Numbered from the stretch's first letter, positions 30,927-41,483 are shown. The stretch is 64,000 nucleotides of DNA from Phaeodactylum tricornutum CCAP 1055/1 (GCF_000150955.2 NC_011676.1:640419-704418); one strand, 5' to 3'. Made by a program: numbers and translations. Notes: generated by a model not told the origin, from the sequence alone.

Positions 30927-32282
30927 ATGGTGGGTCGAAATCAGAGGCGTAGCGTCTTGCTAGTTGCGATTGCGATTGTACCGTACACGGAATGTCTTAC
31001 TTCTGTGTCACTGGCGAAGCAGAGAAATTGTGTTCTTTCTGCTAGATTTGCCGAAAATGAGGGCCAACAAGTTACTCCTCCTGTACAAAGATCTACAATT
31101 CCTGAGGAGTCAATAGTTTCTTCGACGGATGACACTGCGACAGCACTCTCAGCTGGTATTGTGCACGAGAAAAGTTCTAGCATGTTATCCGATTTGAATT
31201 GGGAGTCGATTGGTCGAGTTTTTTTGAGTGAAGTGAAAGAAACTGCAGACTGTGTTAGCCTTGCAGCGGGTCCACTATTTCAGTCGGATGCGCTGGTTCA
31301 AGCCGAAGCCATCGTAAAGGTTTGCGATGAATTGGATACTGTGAAGCCAGTTGAAAATATGTTTGTCAGTGAAAAGCTTGGTCTTCGTCGACGTGCTCTT
31401 GAATTCAAACGCCACGAATTGCTCGTAAAGCTCATGCGGCAAAACTATGACTCGTACGTCGCCACGGCCGCTTTTCTGAGTCCGAGTCGAATTCCCCGGA
31501 AGGACTTGCCAAACATACAAGACGTACCGTATGAAAAGGATGCGGAACCGGCTAGAATAGTCATAGGTGAGGGTGGTGAAGATTTGGTGGCAGACTGCAG
31601 GATTGAGGACATGAAATACAATGAAAGCCCACTCGACAAGCTTCTCTTGTCTATATTTCGCAACCTTGTCACAAAAAACACTGGAGGTGTGACCAGCCCA
31701 AAGGAAGGTATTTTGGGTCTTGTCGATCAAGGGCGCACCTTCATGCTCAAACCGGGTCAAACGCCGGAAGCACAGCACAAGATGGTATCCGATACCCTGG
31801 CCGGCCTAATGACGCCAGTGTTACCACCGTTCTACGGCATATTCATGTCGGGTATCGTTCCCAAAATAGGAACTGAGTTTGATGGCAAGCAATTTGGTCC
31901 CTGGTTCTATGCTCCGTGGTTGACATCTGTCGTCACACCCACTTTTTTTGGTTTCTTGGTGGGGCCTTCCCGGCCGAATCATCGGAAGGATGGACAACTC
32001 GGTGGATTGGTTGTGGAAAAATGTAAGTTTTTGCAGAAATCGGGTTGTAAAGGACTATGTCTACACCAGTGCAAGCTTCCAGCGCAGCAGTTCTTCAAGG
32101 ATGAGCTGGGTCTACCCTTGACGGTCTCTCCCAATTTTGTCACCCAAGAGTGTCAATGGAGTTTTGGCGAGTCGCCCTTACCAGCCTCGGAGGACCCATC
32201 TTTTCCAACCGGCTGCTTGGTGGGATGCGAATCGCGCAAGACCTTAGTAGCCACCGGAAGCAGGGTAGATGCCTGCAACTAA
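30927..32282 (+). CDS. DWARF27-like beta-carotene isomerase family protein, predicted plastid
   Basis: A 451-residue single-exon protein. It starts with a basic and hydrophobic signal-like segment (RRSVLLVAIAIVPYTECLTS) and a Ser/Arg-rich stretch, consistent with plastid import. The C-terminal ~100 residues form the D27 (DUF4033) domain: VVEKCKFLQKSGCKGLC, HQCKLPAQQFFKDELGLPLT and SPNFVTQECQWSFGESP. D27 in plants is an iron-containing isomerase that converts all-trans to 9-cis beta-carotene, the first step of strigolactone synthesis; other D27-like proteins act on other carotenoid isomers. Diatoms are not known to make strigolactones, so a role in carotenoid isomerisation or turnover is more likely. 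The ~240-residue N-terminal extension before the conserved domain is longer than in plant D27. Confidence 0.87.
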   Translation: MVGRNQRRSVLLVAIAIVPYTECLTSVSLAKQRNCVLSARFAENEGQQVTPPVQRSTIPEESIVSSTDDTATALSAGIVHEKSSSMLSDLNWESIGRVFLSEVKETADCVSLAAGPLFQSDALVQAEAIVKVCDELDTVKPVENMFVSEKLGLRRRALEFKRHELLVKLMRQNYDSYVATAAFLSPSRIPRKDLPNIQDVPYEKDAEPARIVIGEGGEDLVADCRIEDMKYNESPLDKLLLSIFRNLVTKNTGGVTSPKEGILGLVDQGRTFMLKPGQTPEAQHKMVSDTLAGLMTPVLPPFYGIFMSGIVPKIGTEFDGKQFGPWFYAPWLTSVVTPTFFGFLVGPSRPNHRKDGQLGGLVVEKCKFLQKSGCKGLCLHQCKLPAQQFFKDELGLPLTVSPNFVTQECQWSFGESPLPASEDPSFPTGCLVGCESRKTLVATGSRVDACN

Positions 32283-32374
32283 TAGAGGTGTAGCTAATCT
32301 GTCGCTAACTAACAGTATATTAATCGCGCATACTTCGCTAAACTATCAATAGAAAGCGGGACCTTCTCTACAAA

Positions 32375-34060
32375 TTACTGATAGTAAGACGGATAGTGTG
32401 GTTGATTTCCATACTGATGCAAATGCTGCGGCAATGCTTGACCTTGAACGGGCTGCCCAGGATATATGTACCCTTGTTGCTGTTGCTGTGGTGGCGGAGG
32501 CAGGCCTGCCATCGGTTGCTGCTGATACGAATAATCATAGGCGTTTCCGGTTTGGGGAGGCGGTGGTGGAGGGAGCGGCAAATTTGAGCCACCACCGAAC
32601 TGTTGATCTTGATGGTGCTGCTCTTCCTGTAGCATTTGCTCGAGTTCCTTGTCCAGACGAATCGCCTGCTTCTCAAGCATGCTCACATGCGGGGCGTCCC
32701 CAATTCGTTTCCGCAAGTAGAACGCTGAATGTAAATACATGCAGATTTGCGATTGCAATTTCAGAGCCGATGCATCCACAGTGGGCCCATCAAAGCCCGG
32801 TATTCGCAATTTGCTCAAAACCTGCTGCTGCAGACATAGCAATTGCCGAAACTCCCATGCACTGGCTGACAAAGCGTTTTGACGACGTTGGCTGCAAGTG
32901 ACTTGAAAATTGTTGCGTTCGTTACTGTTCATTTGCTGGACAGCAGACAAGGCGGCACCCGCGACGGAAACACGAGCATCCAAGCTTGCCTCAAGACGTT
33001 CGTGCTCCTTGAGCATGTCTTCATCCAGTGTGTCCAAGGACGTCTTGCATTCTTTCTCTTTAAGAGCTGTCAAGGTCCAGAGTGCCCGACTGACCTCAAG
33101 AAGCAAGCTCCCCGAGCTTTCCAAGAGACGTCTGTTTAGCTTAACAGCCATTTCTAGTCCCAGTATGTCCTTTCCTGTCGGATCGGAAAGCTTTGGCGGC
33201 GAGGGATCGAAGAGAGGCGGGGTAGGAGGTACAGCGGGACCGTTGCCGTCTTTAATCATCCAAGCAGCAGTGATATCTGGCGGTAGGGCAGTTTGTTGCA
33301 AAGTATCTACCAAAGCGGAAGCTTCTGTTTCCATAGACTCGGCTGTAACGACATGAGTTTTAGAAGACTGCAAAATTTGTGTTGATGGTGGCATCTGTAG
33401 GCCATCTCCCGCATCATATCCTGTTTTCAGTCGTTTCGATAAAGGCTCATGCAGAGAGGTCATTTGCAGCGAAGGATCTATGTCGTAGAGATCAGCAGAC
33501 GGATCTGTTTCAGGTGCGTCTGTTGTAATCAACGACTGTACCTGACGCTCACTCTCCGCTGCTTGCTGAAGATCCAACAGTGTCAATTGCGGGTTGGACT
33601 TTCGCATCATCTCCAAAAATTCCTGCCACAATAAATGACGGTCCTGCTCATCAGTAACAGCACTTGCTTGACCGTCTTTTCCTACTAATGCTTTCATGTA
33701 GATATCCTGTGCTTTCTTCAACCTTTGCCGGTCTTCGGCAAAGCGAGCGAAATCCAAATAGATACGCCCCAGACTTCCGGCTACCGGACAGGATATGGCT
33801 TGATCGTATGCTTCGCTCGCGGACTTGAACTGGTTGGCTTCAGTCAAATAATGTGCATAGGCCAACCAGAGAGTCCCGACTGCTTCACGCAAGCTTTCCG
33901 AGTCAAGCGAAGCCGAGCCTTCCCGGGCATCGTCCACCCAATCCAACAAGGCTGACTGGAATACAAGCTGTCCGCCTTCAACGTCATTCGCGGCAAGTTT
34001 TTCGTTAGCCAATCTGATGACTACGTTTGGATCGTACTTTCTTCCTGAATCATCAGCCAT
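32375..34060 (-). CDS. HAT/TPR-like protein with Gln/Pro-rich C-terminus
   Basis: A 561-residue single-exon protein. Residues about 10-180 are helical with HAT/TPR-like spacing (LWLAYAHYLTEANQFKSASE, LGRIYLDFARFAEDRQRL, KKAQDIYMKALVG). A middle helical region follows (LNRRLLESSGSLLLEVSRAL). The last ~60 residues are low-complexity with runs of Pro and Gln (LPPPPPPQTGNAYDYSYQQQ), typical of RNA-processing or transcription factors. I cannot assign a named family; HAT repeats point to RNA processing but that is inference. Confidence 0.75.
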   Translation of the reverse strand: MADDSGRKYDPNVVIRLANEKLAANDVEGGQLVFQSALLDWVDDAREGSASLDSESLREAVGTLWLAYAHYLTEANQFKSASEAYDQAISCPVAGSLGRIYLDFARFAEDRQRLKKAQDIYMKALVGKDGQASAVTDEQDRHLLWQEFLEMMRKSNPQLTLLDLQQAAESERQVQSLITTDAPETDPSADLYDIDPSLQMTSLHEPLSKRLKTGYDAGDGLQMPPSTQILQSSKTHVVTAESMETEASALVDTLQQTALPPDITAAWMIKDGNGPAVPPTPPLFDPSPPKLSDPTGKDILGLEMAVKLNRRLLESSGSLLLEVSRALWTLTALKEKECKTSLDTLDEDMLKEHERLEASLDARVSVAGAALSAVQQMNSNERNNFQVTCSQRRQNALSASAWEFRQLLCLQQQVLSKLRIPGFDGPTVDASALKLQSQICMYLHSAFYLRKRIGDAPHVSMLEKQAIRLDKELEQMLQEEQHHQDQQFGGGSNLPLPPPPPPQTGNAYDYSYQQQPMAGLPPPPQQQQQGYIYPGQPVQGQALPQHLHQYGNQPHYPSYYQ

Positions 34061-34475
34061 TCTGATTTTGTATTTGTACAGAAGGAGAAAAGGAATTTAT
34101 AGGCTACTCATAGTCGATGGAATGTGTTCGTCGCCTTGAAAGCTGTTGCTCCTCCGTTCGTATTTCCATCAGCATCTGATCGTCACGGTCGCATCCATAT
34201 GTCGGACGGACAAAACGATATACAATGATAACCGGAGCGACGTGTTTATTTATTTATCCGATCATCTACCAGGAATATTCATGTCTCACAGTCAAACATG
34301 ATGCAAATTATACTACTAGACAGGCCATCGTGATCGTTTCTTCCTAGAGTTCGAGCCTTCAGCATTTTTCTTGTGCCCAAAAGGTTGTACTTCATCCTCT
34401 CGAAGTTGTTAGCAACGGTATCTGCGAATATCACCTTTTTCTTTCGTTCAATCTATTCACAAAGAAGCTGCAAGG
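34061..34475. other. Divergent promoter region
   Basis: Between two outward-reading genes. Holds TCACAGTCA at 34286-34294 in sense for the plus-strand gene; nothing else recognised. Confidence 0.5.
34286..34294 (+). promoter_or_regulatory. Initiator-like motif TCACAGTCA
   Basis: Exact copy about 180 nt upstream of the plus-strand start codon at 34476. Confidence 0.4.
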
Positions 34476-36032
34476 ATGAGTACCATGAAAAACGGCAAAG
34501 GCCGGGAGTCGAATTTGCAGGAGGGATCTCCAAACGCCCAACGATTCGCTGCCATCTTGGCGGCTCGATCCAATAAGGAGCGTCCTTCCGGTAAGAAACG
34601 GTACTTGCTTCATCTTCGTCATATAAGAGCTCGGTGCTCACAGTTTTCCTTGCTGATACTAGAGTTAGAAGTGCATTTACGATCACACTGTCAAAAGCTC
34701 AAAGTCGTGTCAAGCAACCTTTCCGGTGCACATCTCTTGATACCAGGAGAAGTGACATTGGCAATTCGCGTGTACTATCCCGCCGACATTGAGAGGCTTG
34801 AGCGAGAGCACCCATATTCTCCAGAACTGTGTTTGAAGGAAATTCACAACCGGGGCGTGGAGAGTGTCAATCTTCAAAATCAAAAGCCAACCAATGATTT
34901 AGACGGCCTTGCCGCTTTTCAGAGTACGTTCGCCGTGACAATGGTTTTCTTTATTCTGCCAGCAGACGCACAAATAATAGCGCTGGAAAATGCTTGTAGC
35001 TTTGTTTGCCGGGCTATGAGGACTCTGGAGTTACCCTTACAGTGTATTGCGCCGTCGCTCTGTTCTTCTAGCGCTCGGAAGAAAACTTTAAAGCCAGCCC
35101 GCGTTCTAGTGTTGTCCCGTACCGAAGACGCTGTTGAAGCAATTTTGACCACAGCGGAAACGACATTGTCCCTTACTAAGCGCCGTCTCAAGGAACAATA
35201 CTTTGAGCGACAGCGACTCCTCCATTTCAAACCGCGTGCCGTAAAGGACCTCGCATCAAACGACGCACGTAGCAGTGAAAATGAAGCCTTGGACGCTGCA
35301 GCCGCATCACACGTTGCCTCAGGTTTACGATCATGGGCTGAAGCCATGGGTATTCCTCAAGGGGAGGCTGATATTCTCATGACTGTGCTAGGTAGTCTGC
35401 AAGCGATTGTGACGGCTACCACCGAGCAACTTACTCACATTCCGGTGGAAGAACGCACCAAAAACTTAGTGCGCCTGTTTTTCGGGTCTTCGCAGAACGA
35501 GAGTGAAATGCAAGAAACATCACGAAATATAAGTCGCTTCACAGAGGATGTTCCTTCAAACTGGGAAGAATTTCCAGAGGACTCCTCTCCAAGGTGGGAA
35601 TCTTTCCAAGCCTTTCCTCAGTCAAATCATTCCTTGATTCGTACGCCTCAAGCGAATTCGTTTTCTCAGCAGCGAGGGAATCGCTTCGGCTACGAACAAC
35701 AGTTTTTCGCTCCAAATGCAGCCCCTCAATCCAATCTGTACCCTTCCCACATAGCTTCCCATCAACTAGCTCACGCTCCTAACCCTTATCCCGGATATAC
35801 ACCGTCACCTCAACAGTCAGTGCCTCCACATTTGCAGCACACCCCATATTTCAGACAGCCACTGGAAGATGCGTACGTCAGCCCGCTGCCTTATGGCAAT
35901 CCGCCAACAGCGTACCCAGCCTATTATTCGCAGACAATGACTATGCCAAACACTCCCAACATGTCCAATCGTCAGGTCCTGTATCCACCGTCTTCCGGGC
36001 GAGGTCGCGATGCAACCCGTCAGTTCATGTAG
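34476..36032 (+). CDS. Protein with possible XPF/ERCC1-like fold and Tyr/Pro/Gln-rich tail
   Basis: An open frame of 518 residues. Inside it, 34591-34662 looks like an intron (donor GTAAGA, acceptor ATACTAG). It is 72 nt, so the frame stays open whether or not it is spliced; spliced, the junction reads ERPSELEVHLRSH and the protein has 494 residues. The middle (ALENACSFVCRAMRTLE, then VLVLSRTEDAVEAILTTAE) followed by a helix-hairpin-helix-like stretch (MGIPQGEADILMTVLGSLQA) recalls the inactive nuclease plus HhH layout of ERCC1 and meiotic relatives. The similarity is faint and judged by eye. The last ~150 residues are low-complexity and rich in Pro, Gln, Tyr and Asn. No nuclease motif is seen. 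Confidence 0.7.
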   Translation: MSTMKNGKGRESNLQEGSPNAQRFAAILAARSNKERPSGKKRYLLHLRHIRARCSQFSLLILELEVHLRSHCQKLKVVSSNLSGAHLLIPGEVTLAIRVYYPADIERLEREHPYSPELCLKEIHNRGVESVNLQNQKPTNDLDGLAAFQSTFAVTMVFFILPADAQIIALENACSFVCRAMRTLELPLQCIAPSLCSSSARKKTLKPARVLVLSRTEDAVEAILTTAETTLSLTKRRLKEQYFERQRLLHFKPRAVKDLASNDARSSENEALDAAAASHVASGLRSWAEAMGIPQGEADILMTVLGSLQAIVTATTEQLTHIPVEERTKNLVRLFFGSSQNESEMQETSRNISRFTEDVPSNWEEFPEDSSPRWESFQAFPQSNHSLIRTPQANSFSQQRGNRFGYEQQFFAPNAAPQSNLYPSHIASHQLAHAPNPYPGYTPSPQQSVPPHLQHTPYFRQPLEDAYVSPLPYGNPPTAYPAYYSQTMTMPNTPNMSNRQVLYPPSSGRGRDATRQFM

Positions 36033-36123
36033 AGATGTATTTAGATTTGGAATCAGTGTGGGTGGTTGGATATACAAATTATCATTATGGTGACGAGAAT
36101 AGTCTTACTTGCTTACAGTTAGT

Positions 36124-36810
36124 TTACAACTCGTTATCTGTGCCCGGTTGCTTGAACCTATCCATAATTTCCTTGAACCATCCCCCAGCGTTGCGATAAA
36201 TGTACAAGATTGCAAAAATGCTGGCCGGACTTTTGAGCAACATCATTATCAAGCCTTTGATACCCCCCGGTTCCTGGCCGTCCAAAATGCCTTGATCTAG
36301 GGGCTTTCGTTCCAATCCTTTCCATTTGGTGACGATGCCTTGCGCCTGCTTTTCGTCAATAAAGGTTCCGGTGACTTCGTACCGTGCTTTATCGGAAACG
36401 AATTCTCCAGTTTTGGCATCCACTACAATCAAAGAAGGAATGCCTTGAATTTTGAGTCGCTGCGAGAGATTGTTTTTGATTTTTGCCGCCCCGGCATCCG
36501 ACGGAATGGCCAACCACGGCATGTGTCCGTAGTATTCGTCAAATTCCGGAGTAGTGCGATCGCTGGAAACAAAGACGACGTCAACATTCATGCCTTCGAT
36601 GTGATCGTAGAATTCCATGAGAAGAGGAGAGAATGTTTGACACGGCTTGCACCAAGACGCACTGAAATACAGAGCCACCAAGTCTTTGTCTTTGAGCAAC
36701 GTCTTGGTATCCTTCTTGGGTCCCTTCGCTTTCTCCAAAAGCTTGGTCCCCAAGAGCTCCTCCATCGGAGTCAACAAAGGCTTTTTAACGGCGGCGGCAG
36801 CAGCAGGCAT
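36124..36810 (-). CDS. Thioredoxin-like (nucleoredoxin/tryparedoxin type) protein
   Basis: I take the start at the ATG at 36810 (MPAAAAAVKKPLLTPMEELL), giving 228 residues; the frame is open upstream to an ATG at 37026 but that part is not thioredoxin-like and may be leader or a targeting extension. The active site WCKPC lies at residues 53-57 in LVALYFSASWCKPCQTFSPL. The following DVVFVSSDRTTPEFDEYY and GIPSLIVVDAKTGE fit the AhpC/TSA-like nucleoredoxin and tryparedoxin fold, a thiol-disulfide oxidoreductase. A hydrophobic stretch near the C-terminus (IFAILYIYRN) could associate with a membrane. The stop is 91 nt from the convergent upstream gene. Confidence 0.88.
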   Translation of the reverse strand: MPAAAAAVKKPLLTPMEELLGTKLLEKAKGPKKDTKTLLKDKDLVALYFSASWCKPCQTFSPLLMEFYDHIEGMNVDVVFVSSDRTTPEFDEYYGHMPWLAIPSDAGAAKIKNNLSQRLKIQGIPSLIVVDAKTGEFVSDKARYEVTGTFIDEKQAQGIVTKWKGLERKPLDQGILDGQEPGGIKGLIMMLLKSPASIFAILYIYRNAGGWFKEIMDRFKQPGTDNEL

Positions 36811-37331
36811 GGTCCAAGTAGCTTTTGTATAGAAGACTTGGCAACAAACGTTGGATGTAGAAACAACAGGCAACGAACTTCTTGTTTTTATAATTTTGTT
36901 ACCTAAACGTTCTACATCCAAGATCTCGAGGTGACGAATCGGATTCGGGGATCGTGTCACAGTCAGGTGCAAGTGACTGGCGTCAATGCGGGAAAAGCGT
37001 CGCGCCAAGCTCTTCACGCAGTCCATAATTTCCGTCTGTCACGTGCACCAACGAACCCTGGAACCCTTACATTTCAAAGACTTTTGAAACCCTCCCCTGG
37101 CTTTGGACATTCCGTCGGCAGCACTCGATGCGGTTCTTCCTACTTCCTGTCGCATGGAAACCCCACGAAAAAAAGGATCACGCATCCGCTCACCTTCGTC
37201 TCTGCTTTGGAATCCGTATCAGTTCACCAAAGACCTAACTCTATAAAAAAGCCCAGCTGTTTCTAAAGGCAACGCTATATTTGCAATAAAAAAGAAAGAA
37301 CTCTTGTCCGAATCATCAAGGTTGGAAGAGT
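36811..37331. other. Divergent region upstream of thioredoxin-like and UFD2 genes
   Basis: Contains the non-thioredoxin part of the upstream minus-strand frame (possible N-terminal extension, 37026-36811) and a plus-strand TCACAGTCA at 36957-36965 in sense for UFD2. Confidence 0.45.
36957..36965 (+). promoter_or_regulatory. Initiator-like motif TCACAGTCA
   Basis: Exact copy about 370 nt upstream of the UFD2 start codon. It overlaps the possible upstream extension of the thioredoxin-like frame on the other strand. Confidence 0.3.
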
Positions 37332-40300
37332 ATGAGTGGATTTTTACCCGATCTGGCGAACTGGGCCTTGCGCGGGGGCGCCGGCTCCGGCCGGAACGCG
37401 GAAGAGGGAAGCTCCCACGAGGAAGAAAGCCCGCCGGATAATACGGGTCCGGTCTTGACGCCGGAGGAAGTGAGGGCACAGCGCTTGGCACGAATGGACG
37501 CACTGCAACAGGCGCAACGCCAAGAGCAAGCCGCCAGTGTCTCTCGTTCTACTGATGGGGATGCGTTGGCGTCCCGCGAAGCGCAATCCTCGGAAGGCAA
37601 CAACAACAACAACAACAACAACAAGTTGGAATCTTCCACGGGCAGCGCCACTCCGCAACCCATGGATACCGATGAGACGAGCTCGTCTCCACCCATATCG
37701 AAACCCACTGACGAACGGAATTTGTCCGAAGCGAAGGAACAGACAAAGAAGAAGGCCAAAAACGAACCGATGGATCCCGAAAAGAAACTACAACGGAACA
37801 AAGAAATGTTGCTGCACAAGATTTTGGAAATTACGCTCAAAGGGAGCAGTATGGCCAAATCCAACTCGGCGTCAATGGCGCTCAGTATGAATGCTTCTTC
37901 CTCTGCTGTTGTCGTCGACATTGGCGACACCGCAATTACAGCACAGACGATTGCCGAGATTTTAGCAACGCGTCTATCGCTGCCGGCCATTGATCCGGCC
38001 CTCAATACGGTCCCTCCTCCCAAACCCTTACTGGTTTACCTAGGTCTGTGTCATCGCAGAGCGTCGGAGGAACTGAAAACATTGCGCCAGTCGTCCAAAT
38101 CACCTGACACCGAGATTATGGACATTCTAGAGGAGTGTCAACGTCAGGTAGTCAACTACGCCGCTTCAACTTTGATGGAACCCGACTTGTTCGAACTGGG
38201 TGCTGATGGTGCTCTCCAGCTTGCCAAATGCTTACTATCGAGCGTGACGGAACATAACACGGCAATAACCTTTGGTATGAATGGGGCGGCGTCATCCTTT
38301 TATCATTTGGTCTGCGACGAACTCGTACAGCAGGATTCCAGTGCATTGTTTACTGCGATCAATTCAGTGGTGGACTACTTTTCTGAGCTTTTAAGAAAGT
38401 GCGAGTCCGTAGTGGATGGCGTAGAGGGTGCGGACGGTAGTCCTATGCTGATAGTATCGGCTTTGGCCTCCACGTGCCAACACAAAAAGGCGGCCGAAGC
38501 AGTCTCGCAAAGTGCTTCGTTTTTGCTCCCGGCCGCAGGAACACCGGAAGCGGCCCAGATTGTCCGACCACCAATGCCTGCCAATATGACTGGTAACAGT
38601 TTCTTGCAAATGCTGGCGGGGGAAGGGAATCGGCCTTACATGAAACGCTCCGGACCGGGTCTAGAAAAGGAAACGCTCCTGGGTTTGATTCTGCGGGTCG
38701 GTGCGCCCAAGAACAATACGGCCTTTTCGCCGTCTTCCGTGTTACGGCAGTCACTTGTATCAATGGAAAACACCAATACCACTCAACGAAGTCAGTTGCG
38801 TGCACATCAAGAGGCGTGTAAAAATCTAGTTCTAAATTTGGTCAAATCAGGTGCGAGCGCGAGGAGTCAAGTGATGCAGTGGTTTATGGATGCCTTGGAC
38901 GTGAACGCGAATGCGTCAGCAATGCGACCAGATCCGTCCAAAGTCAGCTCTTCGTCGCTGCTACTCAACATGTCCGTTGTTTTGCTCAAGCTGTGCGACC
39001 CTTTCGTCGACGACGGAAAGAAGCAACATTTGATTGACCCTGGCTTTGTCTCATCACTCGAAGCTCACAATGGCGTTTTCGCAACCAGCGGAGAACACGC
39101 CGTCAGTCGACTTGGAGAGATGGATGACAGTCGAATGATAGATTCATACAGTCCCAAGAATTCTTTCATCCCGCAATGTTTCTTCTTGTGTGCCCGGTCG
39201 CTGCATTTCGGCATTGTCCCACAATTATCCTACCACGAATCTTTGTTGCGACACATTTCGCATCTCCATTGGCAGATTTCTAACCGCAACGGTGATCTAC
39301 AAAGCGACCCGCAGTTTGCGCTCATGGTGAGCAAGCAACGATCCAGCGAAGTTGCGCTGTTTGAGGAGGAAATGGTAAAGGATACACTTCGTTTTGGCAA
39401 CTTTGTTGCCAAGGTTTTATTCGATATGGATGATGACACACTTCGTACTATGCCCGAGGACTTTGTGAGCGATATGTGCGACATCATTATGGCGATTGCG
39501 AAACTCAAACCGAAGATGCTTCGCAATTTGGAGTTCCGATACGTGTTTAAACTGGTGGTCAAGCTCCTATCGGCTAAATACGCTAGTGTAAGTCTGATGA
39601 TGGCGATTGTCGTTGTCCCTGATAACATGGCACATCTAACTTGATCCTCATTTGATATTACAGATGGTACGAAATTACAATTTACGCGCCATGCTCGGCG
39701 ATGTTTTGTACGAATTATTCATGCCACCAGAGACAGGCGATCGCCGGGACGTGCCGGCATCGGTGTCGACGGATCTACTTGCGGGGGGACAAACGTTTGT
39801 GCTTTCCGATACTGCGGCGCAAGAAACTCTTGCTCCATCCTTATTGCTGCTTTACGGCGAGGTTGAACACACAGGATACTACGATAAAATGAGTCACCGC
39901 GCCAAGATTGCTTCTCTAATAAAGTATTTGTGGAACAGTCCGGAGCATCGTCCTGCCTTCCGTCGGATCACACAGGACCGCGCTTCTTTCATCAAGTTTG
40001 CTAACGGGATCATTAACGAAACTAATACCCTAATTGCCACTGTCATGCAGAAGCTTCCGGAAATTCGCGAAGCTCAAGAAAAGATGAAGAATCAGCAAGA
40101 TTGGGGACGACTGACGGAAGATGAACAAAGCCAAGTTTCGAGCCGTTTGGACGATAACGAGCGAGAGGTAAAATACGCATTACCACTGTGCAACAAAACT
40201 TTGCAAATGTTTGGCTACTTGAATACAGATGGCGACATCCGGGAGCTGTTTCTACTGGAAGAACTGTGTCCTCGTTTGGTGGCCATGCTGTTGCATGTTC

Positions 40301-40833
40301 TCACAAAATTGGTCGGTGCCAAAGGACTGGACCTCAAGGTTGATAATCCGGAACAGTACGACTTTCGTCCCAAAGAAATGCTCCGTGACTTGTGCGCCAT
40401 CTTCAGTCTCTTTGCGTCATCTTCCGTCTTCCAAGTTGAATGTGCCAAGGCGGGTTGTGACCCCAATCTTTTGCGGTCGGCTGTGAAGACCACTCGCAAG
40501 CTCAACCTGCTGACAGGCGAGTCCATGATCGCTTTCGAATCGTTACCGGAACTAGTGGAGCTCGCGAGTCGGACGGTACTGGCCGACGAAGCCTTTTTGG
40601 CGGACGCCCCCGACGAATTCTTGGACGAAATTTTGTCCACCTTTATGAAAGATCCCGTGGTTTTGCCGTCTGGTCACTTTGTGGATCGCTCGACAATCAC
40701 GCAACATTTGTTGAACGATCCGATTGATCCGTTTAACCGCGAACCCATGACGGTGGAAGATATTCGCCCCGCGACCGAGCTGAAGGCCCGGATGGACGCG
40801 TGGTTGGCGGGGAAGAAAGGCTTTGCTCCGTAA
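37332..40833 (+). CDS. UFD2: Ubiquitin conjugation factor E4 (UFD2/UBE4 type)
   Basis: Two exons, 37332-39587 and 39664-40833, with a 76-nt intron (GTAAGT..TATTACAG), giving 1141 residues. UFD2 proteins are U-box ligases that lengthen ubiquitin chains and work with the Cdc48/p97 segregase. The C-terminal U-box is clear: LDEILSTFMKDPVVLPSGHF, DRSTITQHLLNDPIDPFNRE. The core region shows typical UFD2 phrases such as NPFSP-like ILRVGAPKNNTAFSPSSVL, PQCFFLCARSLHFG and GYYDKMSHRAKIASLIKYLW. The N-terminal ~200 residues are charged, contain a poly-Asn run from an AAC repeat, and end in helical LQRNKEMLLHKILEITLKG. Both exons keep frame at the junction (AKYAS then MVRNYNLRAM). Confidence 0.95.
37599..37624. 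repeat. AAC trinucleotide repeat
   Basis: About eight AAC units inside the UFD2 N-terminal region, encoding poly-asparagine; a likely length-variable microsatellite. Confidence 0.85.
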
Positions 40834-41060
40834 GGACTAGACGTGAGCGCCACATTTTTTTGCGCCCACGTACTGAGCATCAGCAACGCATTTCTATACA
40901 CAGGTAAAGAACCATTAGAAAGAGCAACAGAAAAACTATTGGTCTCTTGCTAACGCATCGTGCATAAATGAAGAAAGGGGTTCGGTTGCGTAGAGAGGGG
41001 TTTGTTTGTCGGTATAAAAACGTAGATTTAGGGAGTCGCCTTTTTGTTTTCTCAGAAAGG

Positions 41061-41483
41061 TCACGTAGCCGCTACTTGGACTTTGCGATTGCGCAGCGTG
41101 AGAACCCGCAGAGTATGGTTGTTGTTGTTGGTATGAGAATCGATCGCTATCGCTGGCGCCGTATCCGTGTGCTTTGTTTTTTTGGACGGCGATCCTTTCG
41201 GAGTGATCGTACTCGTACCACGGTCCTCGTCCAAATCCGGCTCCACTCCGTGCGACCTCTTGAGATGCACCGACCAGAGTTCTTCACCGACGGTGGGCCC
41301 GTCGCGTTTGGGTCCTGGGGAGAGCCTGTGCGGCACACGGGGATCGTCGTCACGATCCTTGTCGTCGGGTCCCGTTTTTTGCTGACGGTGCAAATGGACA
41401 AGGTACAGCTCTTCCCCTACACTGGTAGGTTTGGTCGCGGGCGTGGGGACTTTCCGTCCGACAAGTTTGGACTTCTTTGCCAT
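41061..41483 (-). CDS. Small basic protein with two VGEEL repeats
   Basis: A 140-residue frame beginning MAKKSKLVGRKVPTPATKP. It contains two related segments, SVGEELYLVHLHRQ and TVGEELWSVHLKRS, about 43 residues apart, separated by charged Asp/Arg/Lys-rich sequence. An internal repeat with conserved hydrophobic positions and synonymous differences suggests this strand is coding. A longer plus-strand frame over the same DNA (40968-41561) has no such structure. The C-terminus includes poly-Asn. I do not recognise the protein; repeat-bearing basic proteins of this size are often nuclear. Confidence 0.6.
   Translation of the reverse strand: MAKKSKLVGRKVPTPATKPTSVGEELYLVHLHRQQKTGPDDKDRDDDPRVPHRLSPGPKRDGPTVGEELWSVHLKRSHGVEPDLDEDRGTSTITPKGSPSKKTKHTDTAPAIAIDSHTNNNNHTLRVLTLRNRKVQVAAT

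Noticed and set aside
37316-38023. 235-codon antisense frame opposite UFD2
   Set aside because: Ser/Leu-rich shadow of the UFD2 N-terminal region.
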